Below, piece after piece: positions 9,402 through 18,108 of a stretch of DNA of 64,000 bases. The notes under the pieces are model-generated. The model was given only the letters and a program-made list of their open reading frames with translations. It was not told the DNA's origin and did no database searches. The stretch's first letter is position 1; every line of letters starts with the position of its first letter. The position numbers and the translations under genes are program-made. The stretch comes from Bacteroidales bacterium (GTDB lineage Bacteria > Bacteroidota > Bacteroidia > Bacteroidales > UBA932), in the NCBI GenBank assembly GCA_017617035.1, contig JAFZWV010000027.1:1-64000 (forward strand). The letters are read 5' to 3'.

Positions 9402-10253
9402 ATGTGGCTTTGGCTTGCACTCTTATCCGCCCTTTTACTTGGTTTTTACGACATCACCAAGAAAAAGGCTCTTGCCGCGAACGGTCCTCTGACCGTCCTG
9501 CTGGCAGTCACTGCCCTTACCGCCCTGTTGCTATCCCCTTGCTTCTTCCTTTATAGGGGTCCTTGGGAGCATCACCTTATGCTGATGGCAAAGGCCCTGT
9601 TGGTGAGCGCGTCGTGGATCAGCGGCATGTACGCCCTCAAGCTTCTGCCAATCACTACCGTTTCGCCGCTCAAGGCGACGCGCCCGTTTTTCGTGGTGCT
9701 TCTTTCGCTGATAATTTTCGGGGAAAGATTGAATGCGTTGCAGTACATGGGAGTCGGTCTTGCCCTGCTGTCCATAGGATTGATGAGCGCATCCACCACT
9801 AATGATAAAGCTACCAAGGGAAGCCGTTGGGGCTATATAGCAATACTGATTTCAATTGCCGCCGGAGTTGCGAGCGCTCTCTACGACAAGCATATAATGG
9901 TCTCGATGGAGCCGCTGTTCGTCCAGAGCTGGACCAATCTCTATATTACCGTTATCGTAGGATTGTGTGTGTTGCTGAACAGGCCGTTGAAACTTGGCGA
10001 GCCTTCGTTCAAGTGGGACTGGATGCTGCTGGTGACGGCCGTGCTGATTACCGGCGCCGACATGGCCTACTTCTTTGCACTTGGCAGCGAGGGCGCGCTC
10101 CTTTCAGTTATTTCGATAGTGCGTCGCTTCGCAGTTATCGTCACCTTCGTTTTCGGCGCCCTTATCTTCAAGGAGAAGAATCTGCGCGGAAAGGCCGTCG
10201 CCCTGGGTATTCTTCTGGCCGCGATGGTCTGCCTGATGCTTGGAACCGCGTAG
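9402..10253 (+). CDS. EamA/DMT-family transporter
   Basis: A 283-residue integral membrane protein with about ten hydrophobic segments in two repeated halves. That is the drug/metabolite transporter arrangement: the first half begins MWLWLALLSALLLGFYDITK, and the second begins around WGYIAILISIAAGVASALYD. A typical motif is the conserved segment FFVVLLSLIIFGERLNALQYMGVGLAL in the fourth and fifth helices, with its counterpart FVFGALIFKEKNLRGKAVALGILL at the end. It most likely exports or exchanges a small metabolite across the inner membrane; the substrate cannot be predicted. It is followed after 9 bp by recO on the same strand. Confidence 0.9.
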   Translation: MWLWLALLSALLLGFYDITKKKALAANGPLTVLLAVTALTALLLSPCFFLYRGPWEHHLMLMAKALLVSASWISGMYALKLLPITTVSPLKATRPFFVVLLSLIIFGERLNALQYMGVGLALLSIGLMSASTTNDKATKGSRWGYIAILISIAAGVASALYDKHIMVSMEPLFVQSWTNLYITVIVGLCVLLNRPLKLGEPSFKWDWMLLVTAVLITGADMAYFFALGSEGALLSVISIVRRFAVIVTFVFGALIFKEKNLRGKAVALGILLAAMVCLMLGTA

Positions 10254-10262
10254 TATTTTTGT

Positions 10263-10913
10263 ATGAAGCAGGCTGTCGAGTTCATTATTCTGGGCGCTAC
10301 CAAAGTCGGCGAAAAGTCGCTGGTGCTCCACACCCTTAGCGCATCGCATGGACGCAGGAGTTTTATCGTAAGCGTCTCGAAATCTTCTGCGATGGCGCTT
10401 TATCTTCCTTTGAATATTTTGAGCGTGGAGGTTACGCCCAATACAAAGTCTGATCTCTGGCGGGTATCAGGGCTGAAGGCTGAATATGCTTTGGCCGGCA
10501 TACGGGGCTCGGTTTTGAAGAATTCGGTATGCCTTTTTATGAGCGAGGTGCTATATCGCGTTTTGCGCGACGGGGAATATTCTGTAGAATTATATGAGTG
10601 GTGCAGGCAGCAGATCCTTCTGCTGGATGGGATTGGTGATGATTTCGCGAATTTCCATCTGCTGTGGCTGCTGGGTCTTTGCGGCGAGCTGGGATTCAGC
10701 CCGCGCATGGAGGACCTGATGCCCTTCGCGGGAGAGCGGCTCGACGACCTGCGCGGGCTTCTTTCGCTCCCCTACGACCAGGCCCTGCTGCTGCCCCTTT
10801 CCGGCGCTCGCCGCAGCGAAATCGCCGAAATCCTTCTGGAATACCTCTCCTATCACCTGGATACTCGTCTGAATATCCGCTCCCTCCCCGTCCTCCGCGA
10901 ACTATTTGCGTAA
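10263..10913 (+). CDS. recO: DNA repair protein RecO
   Basis: A 216-residue protein, a little shorter than most RecO proteins (about 240). The N-terminal OB-fold (EFIILGATKVGEKSLVLHTLSA) and the helical C-terminal domain with FANFHLLWLLGLCGELGFSP are characteristic of Bacteroidetes RecO. No CxxC zinc finger is visible. RecO loads RecA on gapped DNA with RecR. The start follows the EamA stop by 9 bp, so the two genes are probably one transcript. A TATTTTTG box overlaps the junction, but it lies one base from the ATG, so I do not call it a promoter. Confidence 0.9.
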   Translation: MKQAVEFIILGATKVGEKSLVLHTLSASHGRRSFIVSVSKSSAMALYLPLNILSVEVTPNTKSDLWRVSGLKAEYALAGIRGSVLKNSVCLFMSEVLYRVLRDGEYSVELYEWCRQQILLLDGIGDDFANFHLLWLLGLCGELGFSPRMEDLMPFAGERLDDLRGLLSLPYDQALLLPLSGARRSEIAEILLEYLSYHLDTRLNIRSLPVLRELFA

Positions 10914-11820
10914 GTTTTGCCCCCAATATACCCTGTCGACATCGAGCATGACACAGGTGGAGGCAAAAATGGGCTCGACATGTGCGGTTTTGCTACAGGT
11001 GGACGGCAAAAATAGGGAAACTATATACGTGTTGTCCATATTCTCACTATTCACGACGCTCATTAATTGCGCGTGGAGGGCAAGTTATTGACACACAGAA
11101 TTTTAAGTGAATTAGGTCTGTCGAAATCGGCTGTCCAAATTTATTTATCTCCCCGATACTCAGACACTTATCCTCCACACTCAAATATATTTTTTTATTC
11201 AGCCCCCGGCAGGGCGCTTCCCGCGAAGGGTAGCGCGCAGTCATCGCTCTGCTGCTTCACTCGCGGCGTCAGGAAATGCTCCGGTCTGAGTTTTACGAAG
11301 TGAAGGAGTAAGTCGCTCGCGATCTTACGACTGAACAAGGAAAACTCTGACCCCGCGGACACTCCCGACGGCAACCCACTAATCGCGAGGAGCAACCGCA
11401 CACCCTTCGCACGGGTAGACTACCGGCGCTACGCGCACCAGCGGAGGCAAGATGCGTGTGCTTAGACAGACGGCCCTGCGCGTTGGACCTCCGTTGGCTT
11501 CGCCTCCAAACTGTCCCGCTCCGAGCCTTTAGATACTTGTTACTGACGCCGCGAGTGAAGCAGTACTACGCCAAGAATGTCCTACCCTTCGCGGGGTGCG
11601 TCCTAACGGAGGGAATATATATTCGACTGGCCTACGGCCGGGATCCGCAGACTTGACGCATACACCACCCCCTTCAGATTGCCCTCTAGCGGCAGTTCGC
11701 ATGCGTTGACGCTCTATTTTGCCCCCAGACGCACGGGTGCCCCCTGACAGAACCACTTGTAATAGTCGTTGATTTGCGTCACTTCTGCGAAACCATGAAA
11801 CGGCGCGAAAAGGCCAAAAA

Positions 11821-11880
11821 TCGGCGCCAGGAACAAGGAAAAACTGCCAATCGGCGCCAAATAAGGCGAAAATGGCGCCG
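11821..11880 (+). repeat. GGCGCC-type repeat cluster, copy 1
   Basis: Several GGCGCC palindromes are spaced roughly 20-30 bases apart. The part from 11837 (GGAAAAACTGCCAATCGGCG and on) closely resembles 49886-49929 in the same orientation, so this is a dispersed family and not chance composition. No coding frame is supported. Confidence 0.6.
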
Positions 11881-11957
11881 GCAGATGATAACACGAGAGG
11901 TGATTTTGGACAACAGGTATATAGTTCCCAAAAATGGCCCAACCTGTGGAAAAAAGT

Positions 11958-12033
11958 CACAGGGTAAGGCAAAAAAAGGCGTACCCTGTGGAAAAAAGTC
12001 ATAGGGTAAGGCTAAAAAAGGCTCACCCTGTGG
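11958..12033. repeat. Two tandem 34-bp hairpins of the CACAGGGTAAGGC family
   Basis: Unit 1 (11958-11991) has arms CACAGGGTA and TACCCTGTG. Unit 2 (12000-12033) has CATAGGGT and ACCCTGTG. They are separated by an A-rich spacer. Two further units of the same design lie at 52545-52579 and 52587-52621. Here the pair ends about 10 bp from the rdgB stop, so it could also act in 3'-end formation. Confidence 0.75.
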
Positions 12034-12043
12034 AAAGTGACTG

Positions 12044-12676
12044 TTAGCGAGAGTTATTCAGCCAGGCGGCCATGGCGCGGAGAGCCTTGCCGCGGTGAGA
12101 GATGGCGTTTTTGATCTCTTCTGTCATTTCGGCGACAGTAGTATTCGGCGCAGGAGAGACTCCATTGAAATACTCGGAGATATCATCTGCAGACAAGTCC
12201 GGAATAAACACCGGATCATAGCCGAAACCTTCGTGTCCGGATTTCTTCAAGGCGATGCGTCCCTCCATTACTCCTTCGAAGAAATGCTTTTCTCCGCCGA
12301 TAATAAGAGTGACTATGCTGCGAAAACGGGCGGTACGCGGAGTCGAAGGATCAAGTTTAGCCAATTCTGCGAGAAGTTTTCGGATATTGTCTTCGAAGAC
12401 ACAGCCTTCGCCGGCGTAGCGGGCGGTACGGACGCCGGGGGCTCCGCCCAGGGCGTCGACCTCGAGCCCCGTATCGTCGGCGAAGCAGTCCATTCCAGTT
12501 TTGGAATAGATAAACTCAGCCTTGATAATACTGTTTTCTTTCAGAGTCAGGCCAGTCTCTTCGACATCCTCTACGACACCCGCCTCGGCCGCGCTCAGCA
12601 GTTCGAACTCTGGTCCCAGAATCTCGGAAGCCTCGCGAAGCTTGCCCTTATTACCTGTCGCAAAAACTAATTTCAT
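12044..12676 (-). CDS. rdgB: Non-canonical purine NTP pyrophosphatase (RdgB/HAM1 family)
   Basis: A 210-residue cytosolic enzyme that hydrolyses dITP, dXTP or XTP to monophosphates and so keeps deaminated purines out of nucleic acids. It starts with LVFATGNKGKLREASEIL (the substrate-binding SHR/TGN motif) and contains the FADDTGLEVDALGGAPGVRT active-site block, GFGYDPVFIP, and the terminal SHRGKALRAM motif. Length is normal. Its ATG overlaps the stop of the upstream S41 protease gene by four bases (ATGA), implying translational coupling. Confidence 0.97.
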   Translation of the reverse strand: MKLVFATGNKGKLREASEILGPEFELLSAAEAGVVEDVEETGLTLKENSIIKAEFIYSKTGMDCFADDTGLEVDALGGAPGVRTARYAGEGCVFEDNIRKLLAELAKLDPSTPRTARFRSIVTLIIGGEKHFFEGVMEGRIALKKSGHEGFGYDPVFIPDLSADDISEYFNGVSPAPNTTVAEMTEEIKNAISHRGKALRAMAAWLNNSR

Positions 12677-14163
12677 ATTGTAGGACTGACGAGCGCAGTT
12701 TTCAGTTGTTCGTCGTAGCGCAGGCGGAGTTTGATTCCCGCCGCCTGGAAATAATAGCGGATAACTATTTCCTCTTCGATTAGCGGAACAATTTGTTCGC
12801 GAACCAGGCCGTCGAGTTTTGCTTTTTCGCTCTCGGGGAGTTTCTCGCGCGCGAAAGCCAGAAATCCATCGTAATCATCGAGTTCGTATGAATCCGCAGG
12901 AGCGATGGTCTGGTGCTCGGAGACATACTTCAAAGTATACTGCTCCACTATTCCCCTCATCACTAGAGTGTAGACTATATCGTCGTAATGAGGCAACTCC
13001 AGTTCGACATCCGGAGTGATACCGCCGCCATCGCGTACAACTCTTCCGCTCTTGGTGTAGAACTCATGGGTAAGCGAATCGGGTATCTGCGAGACGCTTC
13101 CGTCGGCGTTACGGTGGCTATAGTCTATAGCCTGGACGCAACGGCCCGAGGGAGTATAGTACTTGCCAATGGTAACCTTGAGCTGGCCGCCGTAGGGCAA
13201 AGGCTTGATGCTCTGGATGAGGCCTTTGCCGAAGGTCCTGCGGCCCATGATGGTAGCCCGGTCGAGGTCCTGAAGCGCGCCGCTCACGATCTCAGCCGAC
13301 GAGGCCGTTCCCGAGTCGACGAGCACGATGAGCGGCAGCTTCGTGTCGACCGGGTTTTCGTAGGTCTTATATACCTCAACGTCTTTCGGATCACGGCCTT
13401 TCGAGGTCACCACCACCGAACCGCGTGGCACGAAAAGCGACACTATCCTTACAGCCTCTTGCATAAGTCCGCCGCCATTGCCGCGAAGGTCGAGAACCAA
13501 GCGTTTCATCCCCTGCTTCTTAAGCGAAGCTATGCATGCGCGAATTTCGTCCGACACTCCCTCAGTAAAGCCGCTCTGGGCTATGTAGCCGGTAGTCTGA
13601 TCGACCATGCCGAAGTAAGTCACGTCGGGGAGATGGATCTTCTCCCTTGTCACGACTATCGAAACGGTATCCTTCTCGTAAACGCGCTTGACGAGGAACT
13701 TCACGTCGGTTCCCGGGGTCCCGCGCATCTTGTCGGAGCATGCCTTGCTGTCGAGGCCATGGACAGACTCGCCGTCAATCTCGAGTATCTCGTCGCCGCA
13801 GCGCAGGCCGGACTTCACCGCCGGTGATCCGGCATAGGGCTCGTTGATCACGACATTGCCCTGGACGTCGGGCTTGTAGATGATGGCGCCCACTCCGCCG
13901 TAGACCTTTCCAATCTGCAGCTGGAAATCCTCCTGCTCCTCTTCGGGAACATAGACGGTATACGGATCAAGCTCGGCCAGCATCGCGTCAATCGCCGCGC
14001 GCTCTATCCTATCAATCGGAAGAGTGTCGACATACGAGCGACCCAGTTCCTTCATAATGGCGTTGTGGATCTCCACCCACTTCCCCAACTTGAAATTCTT
14101 CGACTCCGCGCCCGCACCGACTGTCACCATCAGCGCTGCAATTACTATGAAAAACTTCTTCAT
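12673..14163 (-). CDS. S41 family C-terminal processing peptidase
   Basis: A 496-residue exported serine protease starting at MKKFFIVIAALMVTVGAGA; the longer frame to 14211 lacks a signal at its start and is rejected. After the signal come an N-terminal helical region, a PDZ domain (LQIGKVYGGVGAIIYKPD to VHGLDSKACSDKMRG), and the tail-specific protease domain with LVLDLRGNGGG, VLVDSGTASSAEIVSGAL (nucleophile Ser in GTASSAE) and TFGKGLIQ (general-base Lys). These enzymes trim periplasmic proteins. Its stop overlaps the rdgB start. An element with inverted ends (14176-14302) separates it from the upstream U32 gene. Confidence 0.95.
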   Translation of the reverse strand: MKKFFIVIAALMVTVGAGAESKNFKLGKWVEIHNAIMKELGRSYVDTLPIDRIERAAIDAMLAELDPYTVYVPEEEQEDFQLQIGKVYGGVGAIIYKPDVQGNVVINEPYAGSPAVKSGLRCGDEILEIDGESVHGLDSKACSDKMRGTPGTDVKFLVKRVYEKDTVSIVVTREKIHLPDVTYFGMVDQTTGYIAQSGFTEGVSDEIRACIASLKKQGMKRLVLDLRGNGGGLMQEAVRIVSLFVPRGSVVVTSKGRDPKDVEVYKTYENPVDTKLPLIVLVDSGTASSAEIVSGALQDLDRATIMGRRTFGKGLIQSIKPLPYGGQLKVTIGKYYTPSGRCVQAIDYSHRNADGSVSQIPDSLTHEFYTKSGRVVRDGGGITPDVELELPHYDDIVYTLVMRGIVEQYTLKYVSEHQTIAPADSYELDDYDGFLAFAREKLPESEKAKLDGLVREQIVPLIEEEIVIRYYFQAAGIKLRLRYDEQLKTALVSPTI

Positions 14164-14175
14164 ATTATACGTATT

Positions 14176-14302
14176 AACAATAAACCATCCCTCTCCAGCG
14201 ACCCTAGCCACCCGCGGCTGATAGCGGGAGGGGCCCCCAGCGCTAAGCGCGTCGGGAGGAATGAGCGAAGCGAAGGTTGCGGGAGGGGGATGGTTTATTG
14301 TT
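14176..14302. repeat. Inverted-terminus intergenic element
   Basis: The sequence AACAATAAACCATCCC (14176-14191) recurs as its exact complement at 14287-14302, enclosing about 95 bases rich in GGGAGG and CGAAGCGAA strings. The right arm overlaps the last codons of the U32 gene, and the left arm lies 13 bases upstream of the S41 protease start. It can fold into one long hairpin in the leader of the protease mRNA. Confidence 0.7.
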
Positions 14303-15536
14303 CATTGATTATCCATTTATATAGTTTGTCACCACGGTGGACTTTGTGGGGCACGGCGAGCGAGCAGCGAACGCCCTTCGGGGCTTCGGGAACGGGCTCA
14401 AACTCCACGCGCATATCATCGATAGTGAACTCCTCGACTCCGGTGGTGCGTCCTATGATCATCACTTCGTCTCCAACATGCAAAGATGTAGTTTCAACCG
14501 AGATCTCAGCCACTCCGATGCGGTCGAACCAGTTGGTAACCTTGCCGACATACACTTTGCGGCGGGTAGCCTGGCTGCCGTAGACATTGCTCCATTCGCC
14601 GAGATTGGCACCCTGGTAATAGCCCTCCCAGAAGCCACGGTTGAAGACTTCCGCGAGGCGGCCTTTCAGCTGCGCGCCGAGCTCAGGGGTGAAGCTGCCG
14701 TCGCAGACGGCGTCGGCTGCAGCCCTGTAGCACTCCGCGCAGCGCTTGACATATTCCGCACTGCGGGCGCGACCCTCTATCTTGAATACCTTTACCCCGG
14801 CCTCGACCATCTTGTCCATGAACTCGATGGTGCAGAGGTCCTTGGGGGACATGATATACTGATTGTCGATATTGAGCTGACTTCCTGTCTCGAGGTCGGT
14901 GACCTCATAGCCCCTGCGGCAGATCTGGAAGCATGCTCCCCTATTGGCAGAAGCGCCATAGGTATGCAGGCTCAGGTAGCACTTGCCGCTGATCGCCATG
15001 CACAGGGCGCCATGGGCAAACATCTCAACGCGCACGAGCTGCCCCGACGGGCCCTTGATCTGCTCGGCCTCTATCGCGTCGCAGATTTCTCGGACCTGAT
15101 GCAGGTTCAGTTCGCGAGCCAGAACGACTACATCGGCAAACTGCGCGTAGAACTTCAGCGCCTCGACATTTGAGATAGAAAGCTGGGTGCTGATATGCAC
15201 CTCAAGGCCTATCTGGCGGCAATACTGAATCGCAGCAATGTCGGAGACGATGATGGCTGACACCCCGGCCTCCTTGGCGAGATCCAGGGTGCGGCGCATC
15301 TCCTCCAAATCTTCCGGATACAGGCAGATATTCAAAGTCAAATACGACTTGATCCCGGCCTCACGGCAGATGCGAGTCACCTCTGCGAGATCCTCCGCCG
15401 CGAAATTGTTAGCCGAGCGGCTGCGCATGTTCAGCTGCCCGACACCGAAATACACGGAATCAGCCCCACCTTGTATCGCCGCCTGCAGACACTCAAAATT
15501 GCCCGCAGGGCACATTATTTCTAGATTGTTGCTCAT
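14295..15536 (-). CDS. U32-family protein (TrhP/RlhA-like RNA hydroxylation enzyme)
   Basis: A 413-residue protein starting at MSNNLEIMCPAGNFE; an upstream frame adds 26 atypical residues. It has the U32 core (AAIQGGADSVYFGVG, LARELNLHQVREIC), the U32 signature with paired cysteines (HGALCMAISGKC, later ACFQICRRGYEV), and the C-terminal U32_C beta-barrel (KVYVGKVTNWFDRIGVAEI). Although named peptidases, characterised members of this type (TrhP/YegQ for tRNA, RlhA for 23S rRNA) are prephenate-dependent RNA hydroxylation factors; the four cysteines are consistent with iron-sulfur binding. The exact RNA target is uncertain. Confidence 0.9.
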   Translation of the reverse strand: MSNNLEIMCPAGNFECLQAAIQGGADSVYFGVGQLNMRSRSANNFAAEDLAEVTRICREAGIKSYLTLNICLYPEDLEEMRRTLDLAKEAGVSAIIVSDIAAIQYCRQIGLEVHISTQLSISNVEALKFYAQFADVVVLARELNLHQVREICDAIEAEQIKGPSGQLVRVEMFAHGALCMAISGKCYLSLHTYGASANRGACFQICRRGYEVTDLETGSQLNIDNQYIMSPKDLCTIEFMDKMVEAGVKVFKIEGRARSAEYVKRCAECYRAAADAVCDGSFTPELGAQLKGRLAEVFNRGFWEGYYQGANLGEWSNVYGSQATRRKVYVGKVTNWFDRIGVAEISVETTSLHVGDEVMIIGRTTGVEEFTIDDMRVEFEPVPEAPKGVRCSLAVPHKVHRGDKLYKWIINEQ

Positions 15537-15582
15537 ACTTCGCCACAATCTAGAAATTGATTCCTCGTTCTTCGATTCAGCA

Positions 15583-16554
15583 TCATTTCGCTCTTCCAAC
15601 AAGTTTTTCCGCAAAAACCTTCAACAAATCTAGTGGGAGACCAAGACCACATACAGCATCGAGGGCACGGTCGCTATAACGGAGTATCTCCGCCTTGGCG
15701 TCCTTGTCAACCTCGTTGGCGGTATAAATAGCCTTGACAGTCGCAATCTTCGCGGCTTTCTGCTCGGGAGTTTCTGCAGGAAGGTCCATGGCCTCAAGGA
15801 AAGCCTTCTTATCGGCCGTCTTTTCCAAAGTACGTACCGTCAACCAGCTCTTCTTCTTATTGACTATATCTCCTCCGATGGGCTTGCCGAAGACCTTCTC
15901 GTCGCCGAAAGCGTCGAGATAATCATCAGCCACCTGGAAGGCCATGCCCAACTCATAACCATAATTATACAGGGCTTCACAATCGGCCTCAGGTGCGCCG
16001 GCTATAAGCGCCCCCATCTTTGCCGAACAGGCAATCAGCACAGCCGTCTTCAGACCTATCATCTTGGAGTATTCCTCCATCGACACCTCGGAGCGGTTTT
16101 CGAACTCCATGTCGAACTGCTGACCCTCACAAACCTCGGCAGCGGTCTTCGAGAAGAGGTCCAGCGCAGCGCCGACCTTATCGGCCGGAGCCTTAGCGAG
16201 CCTCTTGTATGCATCTATCTGCATCACGTCCCCGCTAAGTATTGCGGTGTCTTCGTTCCACTTTTTCCAGACAGTGTCCTGGCCGCGGCGCAGGGGCGAG
16301 CGGTCCATGATGTCGTCGTGGATAAGGGTGAAGGTATGGAAGACCTCCAGCGCCGCGGCCGGCTCCAGAATCTCTTTCGGGAAGCCCTCGCGGTAAAGCG
16401 AATAAGTCAAAAGACACAGCTTGGGGCGAATGCGTTTTCCCCCTATCGAAATCATATACCTTAAAGGATCATACAGTCCCGCAGGCTCCTTTTCGAACTC
16501 GATTTCCGCAAATAGTTTGCTGATAGTTTCCTTTATGATTGTGCTGTCTGTCAT
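15583..16554 (-). CDS. Polyprenyl synthetase (trans-isoprenyl diphosphate synthase)
   Basis: A 323-residue enzyme starting at MTDSTIIKETISK; the upstream extension to 16647 is translated repeat sequence. Key motifs are GGKRIRPKLCLL (binding IPP), the first Asp-rich motif HDDIMDRSPLRRG, KTAVLIACSAKMGA, and the second Asp-rich motif DDYLDAFGDEKVFGKPIGGD. It condenses IPP with allylic diphosphates to make farnesyl or geranylgeranyl diphosphate for quinone and undecaprenyl synthesis. A TATATTTG box on the minus strand (16561-16568) is only 6 bases from the ATG, so it would give a leaderless or very short leader transcript if used. Confidence 0.93.
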   Translation of the reverse strand: MTDSTIIKETISKLFAEIEFEKEPAGLYDPLRYMISIGGKRIRPKLCLLTYSLYREGFPKEILEPAAALEVFHTFTLIHDDIMDRSPLRRGQDTVWKKWNEDTAILSGDVMQIDAYKRLAKAPADKVGAALDLFSKTAAEVCEGQQFDMEFENRSEVSMEEYSKMIGLKTAVLIACSAKMGALIAGAPEADCEALYNYGYELGMAFQVADDYLDAFGDEKVFGKPIGGDIVNKKKSWLTVRTLEKTADKKAFLEAMDLPAETPEQKAAKIATVKAIYTANEVDKDAKAEILRYSDRALDAVCGLGLPLDLLKVFAEKLVGRAK

Positions 16555-16572
16555 AGTTTTCAAATATAATAA

Positions 16573-16611
16573 GATTTCTCGACTCCGCCTTCGGCTACGC
16601 TCGAAATGACA
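16573..16611 (+). repeat. CHSERS-type hairpin repeat, intergenic copy upstream of polyprenyl synthase
   Basis: GATTTCTCGACTCCGCC followed by GGCTACGCTCGAAATGACA: a dispersed family in this window in which GAGATT(C/T)C and (G/A)GAATGACA or GAAATGACA ends flank a short palindromic core. Read on the minus strand it would encode CHFERSR, which explains the spurious upstream extension of the polyprenyl synthase frame. Confidence 0.8.
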
Positions 16612-16651
16612 ACTAATTAGAGTGGCAGATAACTCTCTCTCACTCAACCAC

Positions 16652-16696
16652 TTGCTGAAACACGCCTCCGCGATTTGAGGAGCCGTGTTTAAGCAA
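16652..16696. repeat. Imperfect 18-bp hairpin between MATE and polyprenyl synthase genes
   Basis: TTGCTGAAACACGCCTCC (16652-16669) pairs with GGAGCCGTGTTTAAGCAA (16679-16696) with two mismatches and a nine-base loop. There is no T-run on either side, so it is not a classic intrinsic terminator. It occupies most of the 183-bp gap upstream of the polyprenyl synthase start. Confidence 0.55.
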
Positions 16697-16737
16697 CTAG
16701 CTCTGTATCAGCCAGTTGAGCGCCACGCGCAAATATG

Positions 16738-18108
16738 CTACTTATCGCGTATGGTCTTCCAACAGAGACTGAGCCAGACGGTGCGGACCAGAAGGTGCGC
16801 GAAATACGCAATCATCAACATATGCAATGGTAGAGATTCCTTCGCTGCGCTCGGAATGACATTTCCTCCAAGCACCAGCCACCTCAGCAGGAACCACACC
16901 CCCAAAAATGCCACGAAGCCCGCGAGGCACGAATCGCGCAGGGGGCGGGAGGCGGTGGCGCCGAGGAAGACGCCGTCGAGGGTGAAGGCAGCGCAGCCGA
17001 TGGGCGGCATCAGAATGAGCCATGGCAGGAATGCGGAGCAGGCCTCAACGACGGCAGCGTCGGAAGTCAGCAAGCGCAGCACTGGGACCCCACCGACCCA
17101 GTACAGGCCGATGAACGCGACGGCTATGGACATGCTCCAAATGAAGACATACCGCACCGAGCGACGCATCTGCGCGTTGTCGCGCGCCCCGATAAAACGC
17201 CCAACCAGCGCCTCGCCGGCGTACGCAAATCCGTCGGTAAAGTAGGAGAACAGCATCAGCAGCTGCATCATCACAGCCGAGCACGCGAGCAGCATATCGC
17301 CCATCCCGGTGGCAATCAGCGGATAGCCGATGTACACGCCGAGCATGGCCGAAGCGCGAAGGAACAGGTTGCCGTTCATACGCATGTACGGGCCGACCTC
17401 GCTGCGGCTCAGGGCCTGCCTCAACTCTGGCAGACGGAACGCGGCCAGCACCTTGCGGTACTTGACCATGCACACGACCACGCAGAACAGCAGGCCGCAG
17501 TACTGGGCGATAACCGTGCCCACGGCGATTCCCGCGAACCCGAGTCCGGGCCAGCCGCCGATTCCGCGGCCGAGGATCACGCTCGCCACGACGTTGACGC
17601 CATTGACAATCAGGTCCTTCCACATCGAGCTCATGGAGTCCTGCATCCCGACAAACCAACCGCTGAAAGTCATCAGCGACACGGTCGCAGGGGCAGCCCA
17701 GATTCGAATCGAGAAGTACTGTGCCGCCAACGCCTCAACCTCCGGACTAGCCTGGGTGCAGAGCACGGCGACCTTAAGGAAGGGCCACTGAAGCAGCAGA
17801 ATGGCCATGGCCACGAGTGCCGAAAGCGCCATCCCGCGCCAGAAGATCTTCGCCACCTCATGGGTATCGCCCGCCCCGAAGGCCTGAGCAGTCAGCCCGC
17901 CGGTCCCCGTGCGCAGGAAGCTGAAATTCCAGTAGAGCAGCGAGAAGAGCATAGAGCCCACGGAAATCGCACCTATAGCCACGGCCGCCTCCGTCCCGGC
18001 CAGATGTCCGGCCACGGCAGTATCCACCATTCCGACCAGCGGCACGGTGATATTCGCCAGGATGCTCGGAAGCGCAAGGCGGAGTATTTCCTTATTCAGG
18101 CTGTTCAT
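16738..18108 (-). CDS. MATE-family efflux transporter (DinF-like)
   Basis: A 456-residue membrane protein with about twelve hydrophobic segments. The N-terminal LALPSILANITVPLVGMVDT and the RTGTGGLTAQAFGAGD motif after helix 2 are typical of DinF-type MATE carriers, which export cationic compounds using an ion gradient. Near the C terminus, between the last two helices, the protein reads GGNVIPSAAKESLPLHMLM; this is an in-frame copy of the CHSERS-type repeat at 16833-16862. Its ATG overlaps the rsgA stop by one base (TAATG). Confidence 0.93.
   Translation of the reverse strand: MNSLNKEILRLALPSILANITVPLVGMVDTAVAGHLAGTEAAVAIGAISVGSMLFSLLYWNFSFLRTGTGGLTAQAFGAGDTHEVAKIFWRGMALSALVAMAILLLQWPFLKVAVLCTQASPEVEALAAQYFSIRIWAAPATVSLMTFSGWFVGMQDSMSSMWKDLIVNGVNVVASVILGRGIGGWPGLGFAGIAVGTVIAQYCGLLFCVVVCMVKYRKVLAAFRLPELRQALSRSEVGPYMRMNGNLFLRASAMLGVYIGYPLIATGMGDMLLACSAVMMQLLMLFSYFTDGFAYAGEALVGRFIGARDNAQMRRSVRYVFIWSMSIAVAFIGLYWVGGVPVLRLLTSDAAVVEACSAFLPWLILMPPIGCAAFTLDGVFLGATASRPLRDSCLAGFVAFLGVWFLLRWLVLGGNVIPSAAKESLPLHMLMIAYFAHLLVRTVWLSLCWKTIRDK
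16833..16862 (+). repeat. CHSERS-type hairpin repeat inside the MATE gene
   Basis: GAGATTCCTTCGCTGCGCTC then GGAATGACAT, in the forward orientation of the family, lying inside the MATE reading frame without breaking it (encodes VIPSAAKESL on the minus strand). It falls in a loop near the C terminus. Confidence 0.8.

Larger units (their letters stand above)
10914..12043. repeat. Gene-free island of nested inverted repeats
   Basis: About 1.1 kb without a credible gene. It holds several inverted pairs: 11015-11037 with 11908-11929 (GGGAAACTATATACGTGTT against its near complement); 11252-11272 with 11543-11563 (21 bp, perfect); and 11220-11233 with 11582-11595 (14 bp, perfect). Two direct copies of ACAGGTGGAnGGCAAAAAT-type sequence lie at 10951-10973 and 10993-11017. 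A 14-base string AGCCCCCGGCAGGG at 11201-11214 recurs at 49608-49621. GGCGCC-rich units lie at 11821-11880, and two 34-bp hairpins at 11958-12033. The nested geometry suggests decayed small mobile elements or a large structured transcript. No transposase is present. Confidence 0.75.

Noticed and set aside
10254..10261. TATTTTTG promoter box before recO
   Set aside because: It ends one base from the ATG, so the transcript would start inside the gene; likely a chance match and recO is co-transcribed with the EamA gene.
11529..12002. A 157-codon minus-strand frame in the repeat island
   Set aside because: It runs through hairpins and GGCGCC repeats, with translation rich in translated palindromes; no signal, promoter or domain.
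10914..12043. Insertion sequence with a transposase gene
   Set aside because: Inverted ends are present, but no frame longer than about 150 codons and no transposase motif; at most a non-autonomous element.
16555..16647. N-terminal extension of the polyprenyl synthase
   Set aside because: It encodes CHFERSR-type peptide from the dispersed repeat and has no homology to the enzyme family.
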